Source: Hyphodiscus hymeniophilus (Eukaryota > Ascomycota > Leotiomycetes > Helotiales > Hyphodiscaceae). From it: DNA of 64,000 bases. The translations under genes and the position numbers were made by a program. The stretch covers positions 496,001 through 560,000 of the forward strand of contig VNKQ01000003.1 in the NCBI GenBank assembly GCA_016508695.1, written 5' to 3'. Below are positions 21,473 to 33,138 of this stretch, piece by piece (positions within the stretch are counted from its first letter, which is position 1; each line of letters opens with the position of its first letter). The notes beneath the pieces were generated by a model. That model was given only the letters and a program-made list of their open reading frames with translations, had not been told where the DNA came from and did not search any database.

Positions 21473-22348
21473 ATGGTATTTATTGATGTGTACAATAGGA
21501 AGTGTACTAGATAATTGTAGCTCCGCATGTTTGCTCAGTTGACGGACGAATACTAGATTTCCACCATACTTCGTGCCTAGTTCATCTCAGATCCCTCTTC
21601 GCCAATTTGGCCTTTCGTGCACACGCAAGTGTACTTTTTTGGTGGATGGTCTCCGCCATGATGCAGGTCTCTTCTGAAGGGTACTGAAAGTCAGCTTCAT
21701 GATATTAGGTCGATTGATGCCTGTATGAACGATGGCAGGCAGGCGTTAGTAATTTCTGCTGCTCGAGAAGTGCACAACTTCATGGCACCGGTATTACAGG
21801 CGAATGGACCCCAGACCGCGAGAGCTTCGTGCCAGTAACCTGGGACAAGCGCGATGCCGTTCTGCCTCCAACCGCATTTTTAAGAGGATAGATCTTCACG
21901 GACTATCTTGAATTGGTCGACTACGCTAGCTTCATGCATTGTTGTTAAGGCTCGGGGGAAGAATGTGTGTTCGGGTCCATCTCCCCCGAAAGTATCGTAA
22001 AGGTTGACATCGCTTACCCCACTCTAGTTCTCACTTCAACATCGACATCTCTGGGCCGTGACGGGCCGCAAAATATCCCAGACGCGAGTATCAACTACTT
22101 GTTGCGCGACATAACGCCAAATTAGTACGGTTGCATTGTGGAGTGCAGCAGAATCGAATCCAGGTCAGGAGGATACCGATTTTGATGCCAGCCACAGCAC
22201 AAAAGGACATCTACGAATGTATCCGAAGCGGACCGAAGAGGCCACTTCATCCTGGCATGAGTGACCAATACTATTCAGACCAAAGACTTCTTTGTACTTT
22301 TGAGCCCTTCTTTCCACCTCTCTGTCGTATGGGACATCGAGATCCTAC
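21473..22348. other. Intergenic region upstream of beta-galactosidase, with possible coding remnant
   Basis: About 0.9 kb. Plus-strand frames at about 21800-22130 contain protein-like strings (GEWTPDRESFVPVTWDKRDA, then after a stop DYLELVDYASFM, then GRDGPQNIPDASINYLLRDI) broken by several stops and a frame change. This may be a decayed gene fragment of unknown family. The last few hundred bases should include the beta-galactosidase promoter. Confidence 0.3.
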
Positions 22349-25300
22349 ATGTCTTCATTATCCTTCGACGAAACTATGAAGCCTGACTACTGCAACGAGC
22401 AAGTCTTTCAAAGGAATCGGCTTCCTGCTCGCTCCTATCACATACCTACGACGTCGGTACTGCTCAACGGTGTTTGGGACTTTCACTATGCACCATCTCC
22501 ACTGCATGCTCCTGAGCCCTACAACGATGATATTTCAAGTAGCATCCCGAGCGATGGATCTCTGTGGAAAGTTTCAAATGGACGCGGCGAATCCATGAAA
22601 TGGTCTTCCATCACTGTTCCCGGGCATTGGCAACTGCAAGGTTACGGGATTCCCCAATACACAAACACTGTATATCCATTTCCTGTTTGTCCACCATATG
22701 TTCCTACCGAAAACCCTACAGGAACCTATCGACGCAGCTTCCGAGTACCAGATGCGTGGAATGCTTCAATGCAACTTAGGCTACGATTCGATGGAGTCGA
22801 TAGTGCATATCACGTGTGGATAAATGGAAAGCCTGTGGGATACTCCCAGGGAAGCAGAAATGCAGCTGAGTTTGATGTGACTACATTCGTCCAGAAAAAT
22901 TCGATAAATGAGGTTTTCGTGCGAGTTTATCAGTGGTGTGATGGCTCTTACATTGAAGACCAAGACCAATGGTGGCTCTCGGGTATGAAACTTGGCTACC
23001 CATGTTCTGATTTATGATGACTTATCACTGAACAGGTATATTTCGAGATGTTCATCTCATCGCATTGCCTAGCGATTTGAGAATAGAAGATTTCTTTATC
23101 ACGACAGATCTCGATGAAAAATACACAGACGCGACTGTTCACGTTACGTTAGATATTCTCAGCATCGAACAATCTACTATTTCCTTGGTCCTTCGAGAGC
23201 TTTTAGACAGCAACAACATCGTTGCCTGTTCGCAGACATCCGCGGAGGCCAAAGCCTCACACATAAAACTGTCTCTGGAGGTGTCTAATCCCAGGAAATG
23301 GACGGCCGAGACACCATATCTATACGAACTCGAAATGAGTTTGATCAGGGATGGCCAAACAATGCACTCTGTGTGCCAGCGACTGGGGTTTCGGAAAGTG
23401 GAGTTGAAAAATGGAAATATCACTGTCAATGGGACTTCCATTCTTTTGCGCGGGGTCAATAGACACGATCACCACCCGCTGTTCGGACGAGCAGTTCCGT
23501 TATCCTTCATTAAGAAAGACCTCCTTCTCATGAAAACTCATAATGTCAACGCTCTTCGTTGCTCACATTACCCGTCCCATCCAGGGCTCTACGATCTTTG
23601 CGATGAACTAGGGATCTGGGTGATGGATGAAGCGGATCTTGAGTGTCACGGATTTTACGATGCTGTGGCTTATCCTCTCGATGTACCGGAATCGATGGAT
23701 TATGAGGAGCGCAAAGCTTTCACTTTTTCGAAGGCTGCTGGATTCACGTCTGATAACAAGGCCTGGAGCGCTGCATATTTGGATCGAATGATTCAACTTG
23801 TTCAGCGCGACAAGAATCACCCCTCGATCATCATATGGAGCTTAGGGAACGAGGCATTTTATGGCCAGAACCATAAAGCGATGTATGAGTACGCCAAACA
23901 GGTGGACCCTGGTCGATTGGTACATTATGAAGGAGATTCCCGAGCAGAGTCTGCAGACATGTTTTCATATATGTATCCGTCTGTCAAGAAATTGATTCAT
24001 CTGGCGAGCACCGAGCAGGGAGATACCGAGCATTTTGAAAAACCGATCGTACTTTGTGAGTATGGACATGCAATGGGAAACGGACCCGGTGGTCTAGAAG
24101 ACTATCAAGCAGCATTCAGAAATCATCGACGTCTACAAGGCGGCTTTATCTGGGAGTGGGCAAATCATGGACTGTGGAAAGATGGGGACGTCAAGGGTTT
24201 CTATGCGTATGGTGGCGATTTCGGAGACATTCCCAACGATGATACCTTCGTTATGGATGGTCTTTGTTTCAGTAATCACGCGCCTACACCTGGACTGACC
24301 GAGTTCAAGAAAGTGATTGAACCTGTGAGGTCATGGGTGGAAGGACATACGCTAATTATTGAGAATGGTTATGATTTTATTAGCTTAGACCACCTGATGG
24401 CCACGTTCAAGCTGGAGAAACTCGGGAAGAGGTATGTCTTTTGACTCCTTCACAATCTTAGCATTACTAACCCCTCAAAGGAATCAACTCATTGCTTCGG
24501 GTGAACTTCATATCCCTGACACCCGTCCCGGAACTCAGGGAACGATCGACCTGCCTCACAGGCTTTTTGAAAATCGAGGCACAGATGAGCTGTGGTTAAC
24601 AGTTCTATTCAAACTCAAGAAGGCAACATCCTGGGCCGATTCAGGCCACGAGATAGCTTGGACGCAGACTCAGATCGAAAGCACCGAGCTCTCAATATCT
24701 AATGTGCAGTCTACCTCCACTCACATTCAACTAAGGTCTTCAAAAATTGAACATACAATCAGCGGCCACGGTTTTTCATTCACCTTCAACCGAGCTCAAG
24801 GTCAGCTCATAAGATGGGTTTCTGACGGTCAAACAATCTTCACGAGCGATCCAACTACAAGATCTGCACTCATGCCATCATGCTGGCGAGCTCCGACCGA
24901 CAACGACATGACCTCTGAGTTACCATATTGGCAGCGCTTCGGACTTAATGCTATGACTTCCCAGCTTCGTTCATTAGATGTATCGACCGAAGTAAGCTGT
25001 GTGAAGCTAAGTATTCTTACTTATCTTTCAGCTCCAATCCTAGCTTGGGGCTTCGATGCCAAGATGACTTATACCATCACCACAATGGGTAGTCTTACGA
25101 TTGAAACGCATCTCAAGCCAGTTGGATCGATGCCCACAATTCTTCCACGTATTGGTCTCAACGTTCGACTACATGAAAGCCTAGAAAACTCATCCTGGTT
25201 GGGTCTTGGTCCTGGTGAAGCGTATCCTGATAAGCGATCGGCTCAGAAGCACGGTTGCTACACCGCCACAACAGAAGAGCTTCATACTCCGTATGAAGTT

Positions 25301-25618
25301 CCCCAGGAGAATGGAAACAGGATGGAGACGAGATGGGTAGACATGCTTAACGGACAAGGTAAAGGGGTTCGGGCCACTATGAGAAGAGATGGCAAGCCAA
25401 CACGATTCAGCTGGGCGGCTGGGAAATATAGTCCGGAGATGCTCTCCAAGGCCAGACACCCGTGTGACTTGGTGAAAGAAGATACCGTGCTTTGGAGGAT
25501 CGATGCTGAGGTTGCTGGAGTTGGCTCAGCGGCTTGTGGGCCGGGCGTTGCTGAGATACATCAGGTTAGGTGTCAGGACGTGGAGTTTGAGGTCAAGTTT
25601 GAAAGCGTTGAAGCTTGA
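22349..25618 (+). CDS. GH2 beta-galactosidase (LacZ type)
   Basis: Predicted exons 22349-22982, 23036-24431 and 24481-25618 give 1055 residues, close to the length of LacZ. The joins are WWLSG to IFRDVHLIALP (phase 1) and LGKR to NQLIASGELH (phase 2). GH2 beta-galactosidases hydrolyse terminal beta-galactosides such as lactose. The jelly-roll sugar-binding domain carries WSSITVPGHWQLQGYG and IEDQDQWWLSG. The TIM barrel has ILLRGVNRHDHHPLFGRAVP, the acid/base Glu in SLGNEAF (about residue 484) and the nucleophile Glu in VLCEYGHAMGNG (about 553). The C-terminal beta-galactosidase small-chain domain includes PTDNDMTSE and LGLGPGEAYPDK. No signal peptide is seen, so the enzyme is probably intracellular and needs substrate uptake. 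The sugar permease gene follows on the same strand 1.06 kb downstream. Confidence 0.95.
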
Positions 25619-26681
25619 GTCCTCATGCTGTATTTCGAGGAGCAGATATGAGAGTCAAGACTTGCCTGCTATGTGCGAGATGTGTCTGGATCCCAGAGCA
25701 TTGGAGGCGCAATCTTCGGCTGCAACGATGGAAGAAAGTCATCCAATACGTCGATCCTCAGAGCTTGGGGAGGTACTTACATATGTGTCCGCTCCTGACT
25801 GTGGGTGTACTTTCGACACAGAGATGACGCTGGCAGTATAGAATCGGATGTTGAAAATTGAACACTGAGCAGTGGATGAGAGGACTTTGCTCATCCTGTC
25901 TGTTGAGCTTACGATGGACGCATTGCAAGCACATCAAGAAATCCGGGATCTAGTTCTCACGCTCTTGATAGACTCGAGCTATCCCGTCTCGTCTCCTCTC
26001 CTAACAGTGACGCTGAGTTGTAATACGAGCAACGTAACCCCATGAACCGCAATTGCGATCAACACTTCCTGGCTTCCTGTCCCAAAGTGGAAAACGGTGT
26101 TCAAACTCCGGTGACCATATTGGGCAAGAGCTCGCACAGGCCAACGTCTTCAAGCTCTTATACCCACGTTCTGTCAAGTCCAAGACACGCGAATATCTAC
26201 TCCGCATCGGTTTAGGTTAGCGGGCCTTGACGTTGGTAGCACGAGGATTGGGGTCGGTTCCCTGCGGAGAATACGACAACCACCGATCCAATGACAAAGA
26301 GCGAATTGCTCCCCTCCACGGTCTAATCCGCATGCGCTAGTAACCCCGCGACTGGTGTCTGGGGATCATCTCCTTGTTTGTTGTGTGGGGATTTAGACTC
26401 GGGGATGGGGTCATGGAGGGATTATGGAGGGACTGACCCCGTGAACAAGTCGGGATAAGTGCGTGGAGGCTCACAGCAGCTACAGTAAGGCTATCAAGTG
26501 CGCGAAAGTTGTATAAAGATCTGGGGAAGCTGCCGATCATTCGAACTTCGTGTGGAGAAGTCGGGACTACCATTCATCCTTGCCTCGCCTCGCCTCGAGC
26601 TTTATAGAATTCGTTGTCGATCATCAACAATTACTCTCAAATATTCGGATTGGTAGGAAGTGGCGAGAACTTTGATTCAAA
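25619..26681. other. Intergenic region beta-galactosidase to permease
   Basis: No gene supported. It should hold the 3' end of the beta-galactosidase and the permease promoter. A CTCGC-type short repeat occurs near 26582-26597. Confidence 0.4.
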
Positions 26682-28592
26682 ATGGAACAAGACCTGAAGT
26701 CAAGCCATGTTGAGGCGAGGAGCGGAAATGCCGCCAATGTCGTCCATGGAGGGCAAGTCACCGATGCCGACTTGTTGAAGGCCGGGGTCGATGAGATCAG
26801 AGAGGATAATGTTGCAAATGTCGATCTGGTACAGATCCCATCCTCTCTTCTCTTCATTTTCACGGAATCAATTACTGAACCTTGACCCTAGGCAGCCGTG
26901 TTGGGCCCTAACAAACCAAAAGCATGGGGGAAAGGGCATCGCAAATTGTACGCCATGTGCGTCTTGGTCTATCTGTGTTCGACCATGAACGGATATGATG
27001 GCTCGCTCATGGGAAGCATCAACTCTGTTCCGACATACCTAGAGTACTTTGATCTTCCACAGAACGGAGCCGCTTCGACGGGAATCATCTTTTCCATCTT
27101 TCAAATAGGACAGATGGCTGGCGCATTATTCATCTGGCTGGCAGATTGGAGAGGTCGTCGTCTTTCGATTTTCATAGGAACGTGCGGGGTTGTTGTCGGT
27201 AAGGAGATCAGGGAGCGACTTGATTGTTGTAATATTGACAGAGCTTAGGAACGATCGTCACAAGCACGGCGAAGGATATTCCAACATTCGTTGGTGGCCG
27301 ATTTCTTCTCTCATTCTTCGCAACATTGGCCGCGACGGCAGCTCCTCTATACCTCATTGAAATCGCCCCCCCGTTATACAGAGGAACCTTGGCCGGCTCG
27401 TACAATACTTTGTACTACATGGGAAGTATTCTGGCAACGTTTACAGTGTATGGAACGAATCTGCATCTAAAAGGAGACATCGTATGGCGACTTCCACTAT
27501 GGTTGCAAATGGTCTGTCCCGGGATCGTTGCAATGTTTATCTGGTTCCTTCCAGAGTCTCCAAGGTGGCTCATCGGTATGTGTTTTGGTGGTGTTAACCC
27601 CCCTTCTCTCACTATTGGACAGGCCGAGGCTGATCACTAGTCGTTGTAGGAAAGGAACGCTTTGATGAAGCTCGAGCCATTATTGTCGAGTATCATGCCA
27701 ACGGAGACGCAACGCATCCTATTGTCAATCTCGAAATGACGGAAATGGCAGAGAGCATGCAAAACGCCGGCATGATGACTTGGAAGACTACCTTCGACAT
27801 CCGCAATCTCTTCAACACTCGAGCTCGAAGATACCGCTTGGCATTGTGCATTGCATTCTCGTGGTTTGGGCAATTTTCGGGAAACAATATCGCTTCATAT
27901 GTAAGGCCGCCTGTCTCCATCTCTCGCAGTTACTCATTACCACTTAGTATCTTCCTCTCCTGGTCGAAAGTGTAGGTATCACAAATACAAACACCCAACT
28001 ACTCCTCAACGCCATCTATGCCCTCGCTGGCTGGATCTTCGCCAGCTCCGGGGCTCGCTTCCATGATGTCTTCGGCCGACGCAAAATGCTCATGGGCTCC
28101 ACGCTCGGGATGGCCATCTGCCTCTCGATTGTCGCCGGCACAGCTGCAGGTTATGTGCATAACCCAGACAACAAAGCAATGTCAGCCGCTTCCATAGCAT
28201 TCATCTATATATTCGGGTGTGTATTCGCCTTTGCATTCACATCCATGCAACCAATCTATCCTGGCGAAGTCTGTGACAATATTCAGCGAGCGAAGGGTAT
28301 GGGTGTCTTTCAGCTAACTGGGGGCGCTGCCGGCTTCCTCAATACCTTCGTCGCGCCTATTGCGCTCAAGAATATCGGGTATTGGTTTTATGTGTTCTTT
28401 GTGTTTTGGGATCTGCTGGAATTTGCGGTTATATATCTCTTTTTCGTGGAGACGAAGGGCAGGACTTTGGAGGAATTGCAAGAGGTATTTGAAGCACCAA
28501 ATCCAAGAAAAGCGAGCACGGCAACAACAAGAATCAGAAGAGCGAGAGTCCAGGATGAGGAAGGAAACGAAAAGGACGTTGTTATTCGGTGA
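26682..28592 (+). CDS. MFS sugar transporter, lactose-permease type
   Basis: Predicted exons 26682-26828, 26892-27198, 27249-27575, 27650-27900 and 27948-28592 give 558 residues with twelve likely membrane segments. Sugar-porter signatures are present: NGYDGSLMGSIN in TM1, DWRGRR in the loop 2-3 motif, PESPRWLIG after TM6, FGRRKMLMGS in loop 8-9, and VETKGRTLEEL after TM12. Intron joins restore these motifs, for example PRWLIG to KERFDEAR and NNIASY to YLPLLVES. Fungal porters of this form include lactose and cellobiose permeases (Lac12-like) acting at the plasma membrane by proton symport. Position next to an intracellular GH2 beta-galactosidase on the same strand favours lactose or another beta-galactoside as substrate. 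That is an inference from context. Confidence 0.9.
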
Positions 28593-28758
28593 TTCGTCGA
28601 TGCGTTAATGATTGTCCAAAAGGAGATCAATGATTTGGTGCACTCGTCAGTGAGGATTCATTTTGATCTCATTCACTACCGAGTTAGCTTTAATTAACAC
28701 GTTCTGGAAGCCGACTTAAAAATATCTTTCTATTAGTAGCTTTTGAAGTCTCTTTCTC

Positions 28759-30414
28759 ATGCCCAAAAGCCAAGCATTGAAATACATCATGGACGACATA
28801 AGCACTGATGAGTCTGAGGAAGAGCGCTTGGCAGTCCAAGCATACTCACAAATTCAACGGGCCATAAGATTGTCTCTTGAAGAGTCCAAGAAACGCAGAG
28901 AAAAAGAGCCAGAGCAGCCGCCAGAAGATGTGCCTCCAGAGGTATTTGCCGCTCTACCAGCATGGGCAAGAAGAGTTCTCAGGGAGGAAGAGCCGAGTTG
29001 TCTCGAAGGGAGTGAGAAGATCGAATTGCCCAAGAAAGTAAGAAGTAAGCCCAGGCCCTCTTCCAGGCGAGCTGTCCCGAATGATGCAGAGCTATCAACA
29101 GCTGTAGACCTGCCAATGAAAAATCTGCGGCTACGAGATCGCGAAGAGCTAGGATCAGGAGTGCCGCGCGTATTCTCTAGCAAAAACAGGAGAACTCGAT
29201 CTCCTCTAACCAATCGATACGCAGAGCATCAATTAACAGAAAATCCATGGCCGGAGACCACAGACTCTGATGCTAGTCTACACGATGCAAGTGCGAATGC
29301 CAGCACCAAGCGTAAGGCCAAGCCGGAGGGGAAAGGTAAGGCAAACGAGCCCGAATTGCGAGATTGCGTCGTGTGTACTGAGCAATTTCACGCGCTCGAG
29401 GTCGCTCGGCTTCCATGCAATCACGATTACTGTCGTAATTGTATCACGACTATATTCACACACTCGATACGAAATGTAACTCCATTTCCACCCAAGTGCT
29501 GCAACAACCCAGTAACGCCGGAGGAAGTGCAACCACATTTAAGCCGGGATTTGATCACGAAATATGAGGAGAAAAAGGTTGAGGTCGAAACCAAAAAGAA
29601 GACATATGTAAGATTCCCGAATTCACACACCTTCTCGTGAACTGCCTTGTCGGGAAGCTAGGAATCCTTGACGGAGAAGAGACTACTGACTTGCCTACTC
29701 CATAGTGCTCCAATCCACGCTGCTCAGTCTTTATTCGGGAAGAGAACATCACGAACGGGGTGGCAAAGTGCCCTTTGTGCCGCATTTATACGTGTGTTAA
29801 ATGCAAAGCAAGATTTCACATGGGAGACTGCTCTGCAGCTTTAGGAGTCAAGCAACTTCTTGTTCTAGCAAAAGAAAAGAAGTGGCAGGTCTGCCGTTCT
29901 TGTTATGCCGTGGTTGAGAAAACAGAAGGCTGTGACGTGATGTTGTGAGTATCTCGAACGTCCACCCTCAAACTTGCGTATAACTAAACGGTGGTCTTAG
30001 GTACATCTGTGGTGCACTTTTCTGCTACCGATGTGGCACAAAGGTGCCAGAGGACTCATATATTGGCTGCAGTCGGTGTGGCTCGCGTGGCCACTTACCA
30101 GCTCCTCAAATTCATGGTAGGGGCGACGCATTGCCAGCTTATCGTCCTTTTCAAGGCATGCTACCCCATGTATAGCTACCAGCATCCATTCGCTGACTAT
30201 TGTAATGCAGGTGGGGGCGACCGAAGGGGGGTTTATTACTGAAAACAGTGCGGCAGCAATACCTGGCAAAAGACACTTGGAGCAAGCTCGTCTCGAAACA
30301 GAGCGGGCTCGGCAGGAGATAGAGCGGCGCGAAGGACGGTGCTTTGGGAACAAGAAAGAAAATCCCAGATATTTGAAGTGGTTCGCGAGGCGAGAGCGCT
30401 TTTGGCCATCGTAA
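28759..30414 (+). CDS. RBR-type E3 ubiquitin ligase (RING1-IBR-RING2)
   Basis: Predicted exons 28759-29607, 29706-29944, 30001-30169 and 30211-30414 give about 486 residues. RBR ligases take ubiquitin from an E2 onto a RING2 cysteine before passing it to the substrate. An N-terminal helix resembles a ubiquitin-interacting motif (IQRAIRLSLEESKKRR, about 32-47), followed by a disordered charged part. RING1 is at about 203-248 (CVVCTEQF, LPCNHDYCRNC, KCC). IBR is at about 284-325 (CSNPRC, CPLCRIYTCVKC, FHMGDC). RING2 starts at about 346 (CRSCYAVVEKTEGC), with Cys about 359 as the presumed catalytic residue, then ICGALFCYRCG. The C-terminal exon encodes a charged helix (ARLETERARQEIERREG); the last splice choice is the least certain. 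A RING1-only relative lies 2.7 kb further on the other strand. Confidence 0.85.
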
Positions 30415-31313
30415 GTGAAAGCTGGAGCCAGCGGCTATGGATTGGGTGTGAGGGAATGATGCTCAAAGAAATCCGGTGTTGGACGAGTCCCGCACATGCC
30501 GGTATGCGTTATTGTTCCCTATCGAATTTGTAGCTGGTACAGAGCAATGCACTTGCAAATGATTCTTGAAAAAGTAAGGATTGCCCAACGATGACTCTCG
30601 GAAGAGATGCCAAAGATGCTAGGAAAGTGAGGTTCGGTCGGTGAATTGCATTGTGTGTCGGGAGGAGAAAACTTCGTGAAAAGGATAGTGAACATATTTG
30701 CCAACACTAATAAGCTGAATGATACTACATTTCAATCCCAATGAATCAGAAACTGGAAAAATGCGGAACGGCATAAACATATAAAGCTTCCTAGAAGCTC
30801 AAACGGCATCCCAAGCCAAGTATCAAGTATAGAAGTTGCTCAGCAGATCTCATCCTTTGGAGTGATGATTATCGAGATTCCAATTTGCTCGTCGTATTCC
30901 AATAATGGAGTCTGGGAAAGGATGTAAAGCCGTGAAGTTTTGTGTTGCTACTCGTGTGAATTACGTGAAGTGACTTCGATACGGTACGAGTACGTACTGT
31001 AGGAGGCGAGATATGTAGGGCGAGATCCTTTGCCGAAAGATCTGCAGGGGTCTGTTTCGATTCAGGGCCAATCAACCCCACCATAAACGTCACACCTACG
31101 CCCACGTCCATACGCCTCCTTCACCTTTCCTTCCCATTACAAGTCAGTGAACACAAGTCAACAATTTAAATACCATACAAGAGACCTCATTTATCCATGT
31201 AAGCGCTTAATTGAACATCTCAAAGCCCAATATATGGCTCTGCCAGCTCTGTTTACCCCTCAATATCCAGCTCAAGAGCCCCGCTAACGAATTCCTTTCT
31301 GCTCTCTAGCATC
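30415..31313. other. Intergenic region
   Basis: 0.9 kb with no supported gene. The CT-rich final part is probably the promoter and 5' UTR of the next gene. Confidence 0.4.
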
Positions 31314-32382
31314 ATGTCAGGTTACGGCAGAGACGATTACGACCAGCAGCAAGGCGGTGGATACGGCGGACAACAAGATGGCTACGGAAGAGGACAGCAA
31401 GGTGGGGATTATGGTGGTATGACTATCCCAATCGCGAGCCACCTATCGAGCATAGCTGAGTGACACCAGGTGAACGACGCCAGGGCGGCCGTGAGGAAGG
31501 AGGCTACGGAAGTGGTAACCAAGGTGGTGGAGAGTATGGAGGTACGAACATGCAGCCAACCCTTTATAACACGACCATACTGAGTTGAGATAGGTGAGGG
31601 ACGACACCATGGACGCCAGGAGCAAGGGGGCTATGGTGGTGGTAATCAGGGTGGCGGCCAAGAAGAATATGGCTCTGGTAGACAACAAGGGGGCTATGGT
31701 GGCCAACAACAGGATGAGTACGGCTCCGGACGCCAGCAGCAACAGAGCTATGGTGGTGCAGGAAACAACAAGTAAGTCGCTGCGTTCAGATAGTGAGAAT
31801 ATAGGTAACCAACGAGGACTAACAAATTGCAGCTATGGAGGCGGTGGTGATGATGATGATTTGAGTGGTGCGGCACACCATGCTCAGCAGCATGCTGGAG
31901 AATCCGGTGACTCCAACATGTTCTCAAACGTCCTCAGTCATCTCGGCCAGAATAAACAGAACATCGGAAACCAACAAATCGATGAGCAAGGTGTGTACTG
32001 CTCCCAAACTCAATGAATAACTTACTCAAAAATTCAAGGTGCTGTTCAGTCCCACCAGCAGTTCTTTGGAGGTGGTGGATCCAGCCAACCAGCAAGTTCT
32101 GGCTCTATGGGTTCTGCAGCAGCTATGCAAGCCCTAAAGATGTTTACTGGCGGCGGAAGCGGAGGCTCATCTGGCGGAAGCGGGCAGAACGCTTTCGTTG
32201 GTATGGCGATGGGACAAGCTAGCAAGCTCTTCGATCAACAATCCTCCCAAGGAAATGTGGCTTCGGGCTCCAACAAGGAATCTGCTATTCAGCAAGCAGG
32301 TGAAATGGCTCTGAAGATGTATATGCAAAGTCAAGGCGGAGGAGCTTCTGGTCTTATGGGCTTGGCTTCCAAGTTCCTCTAG
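31314..32382 (+). CDS. Gly/Gln/Tyr-rich protein with conserved C-terminal domain
   Basis: Predicted exons 31314-31416, 31470-31541, 31594-31771, 31833-31990 and 32039-32382 give 284 residues. The N-terminal 135 residues are repeats of GYGG, GGYG, QQ and EYG units, a disordered composition seen in phase-separating and RNA-associated proteins. From DDDDLSGAAHHAQQHAG onward the sequence is conserved-looking (FSNVLSHLGQNKQNI, AAAMQALKMFTGG, NAFVGMAMGQASKLF, AGEMALKMYMQ), with two or three amphipathic helices, and ends ASGLMGLASKFL. I associate this region with a fungal family labelled DUF7721 from memory, unverified. Four introns all interrupt G-rich coding sequence. Exons 2 and 3 look duplicated together with the preceding intron. 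Function is unknown. Confidence 0.8.
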
Positions 32383-33138
32383 ATACTGATTACATCTACA
32401 GAGACTCGGGGCAGTATTATAATACTGGGCAATAGAGCGTAGAGCTTGTGCTGGATTTTGTGCTCCATGCACCAAAAAGACCACTGAATGAAAAAGCGAG
32501 ACTTGGCACTGACCTCATTCAGCCACAAATGTTCTTTCGTTTCATGGGTCTTTCTTCCATTTGTGCCTACGAGCTTCCGGTGTTATTTCAAGTGTGTCTT
32601 GCAAGGCAAGGTAAATCTTCGAACCCCGTGATACTTACGTTGATATTTTATTCCTTCCACTCTCAAAATTCAGGTTGTTGAGCAGAGATACCGCATGGGT
32701 CACGTCGTCAGACCATATACACTATGTGCCCCAAAAACACGAACAGCATAGTTCTTATTATACAGTTCCCTGTTTCTTTTCTCACGTTCAACCAGCACCC
32801 ACCCACGAATATCTAGCTCCAACTCCAGAAGCCCTAGCATGCAACCACTCTTCTTTTTCAGCCAATTAGTACAATTTTAGTGAGGCTTTATGAGGCAACT
32901 ATTACACTGCACTGCCCAAGAATATATCAAGAAGCATAGACATATCTTCATCTAACAAAGACATTGTTTGCCCTTACCTTGAGTGGGCGAGGGCCTGGGA
33001 AGAACATTTTGCGGAAAAGCCACGCGTATGTTTATTTCAAGTCAGTCACACAAATACCTACCTCGTACAAATGATTCCTCAATAACTGATCTACGGCTCT
33101 CCCATATTTCATATTGTATTCGGTGCCGATTGTAAAGC
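32383..33138. other. Convergent intergenic region
   Basis: About 0.75 kb between two converging genes. I looked on the minus strand for IBR and RING2 sequence continuing the RING gene and found none. No gene seen. Confidence 0.45.
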
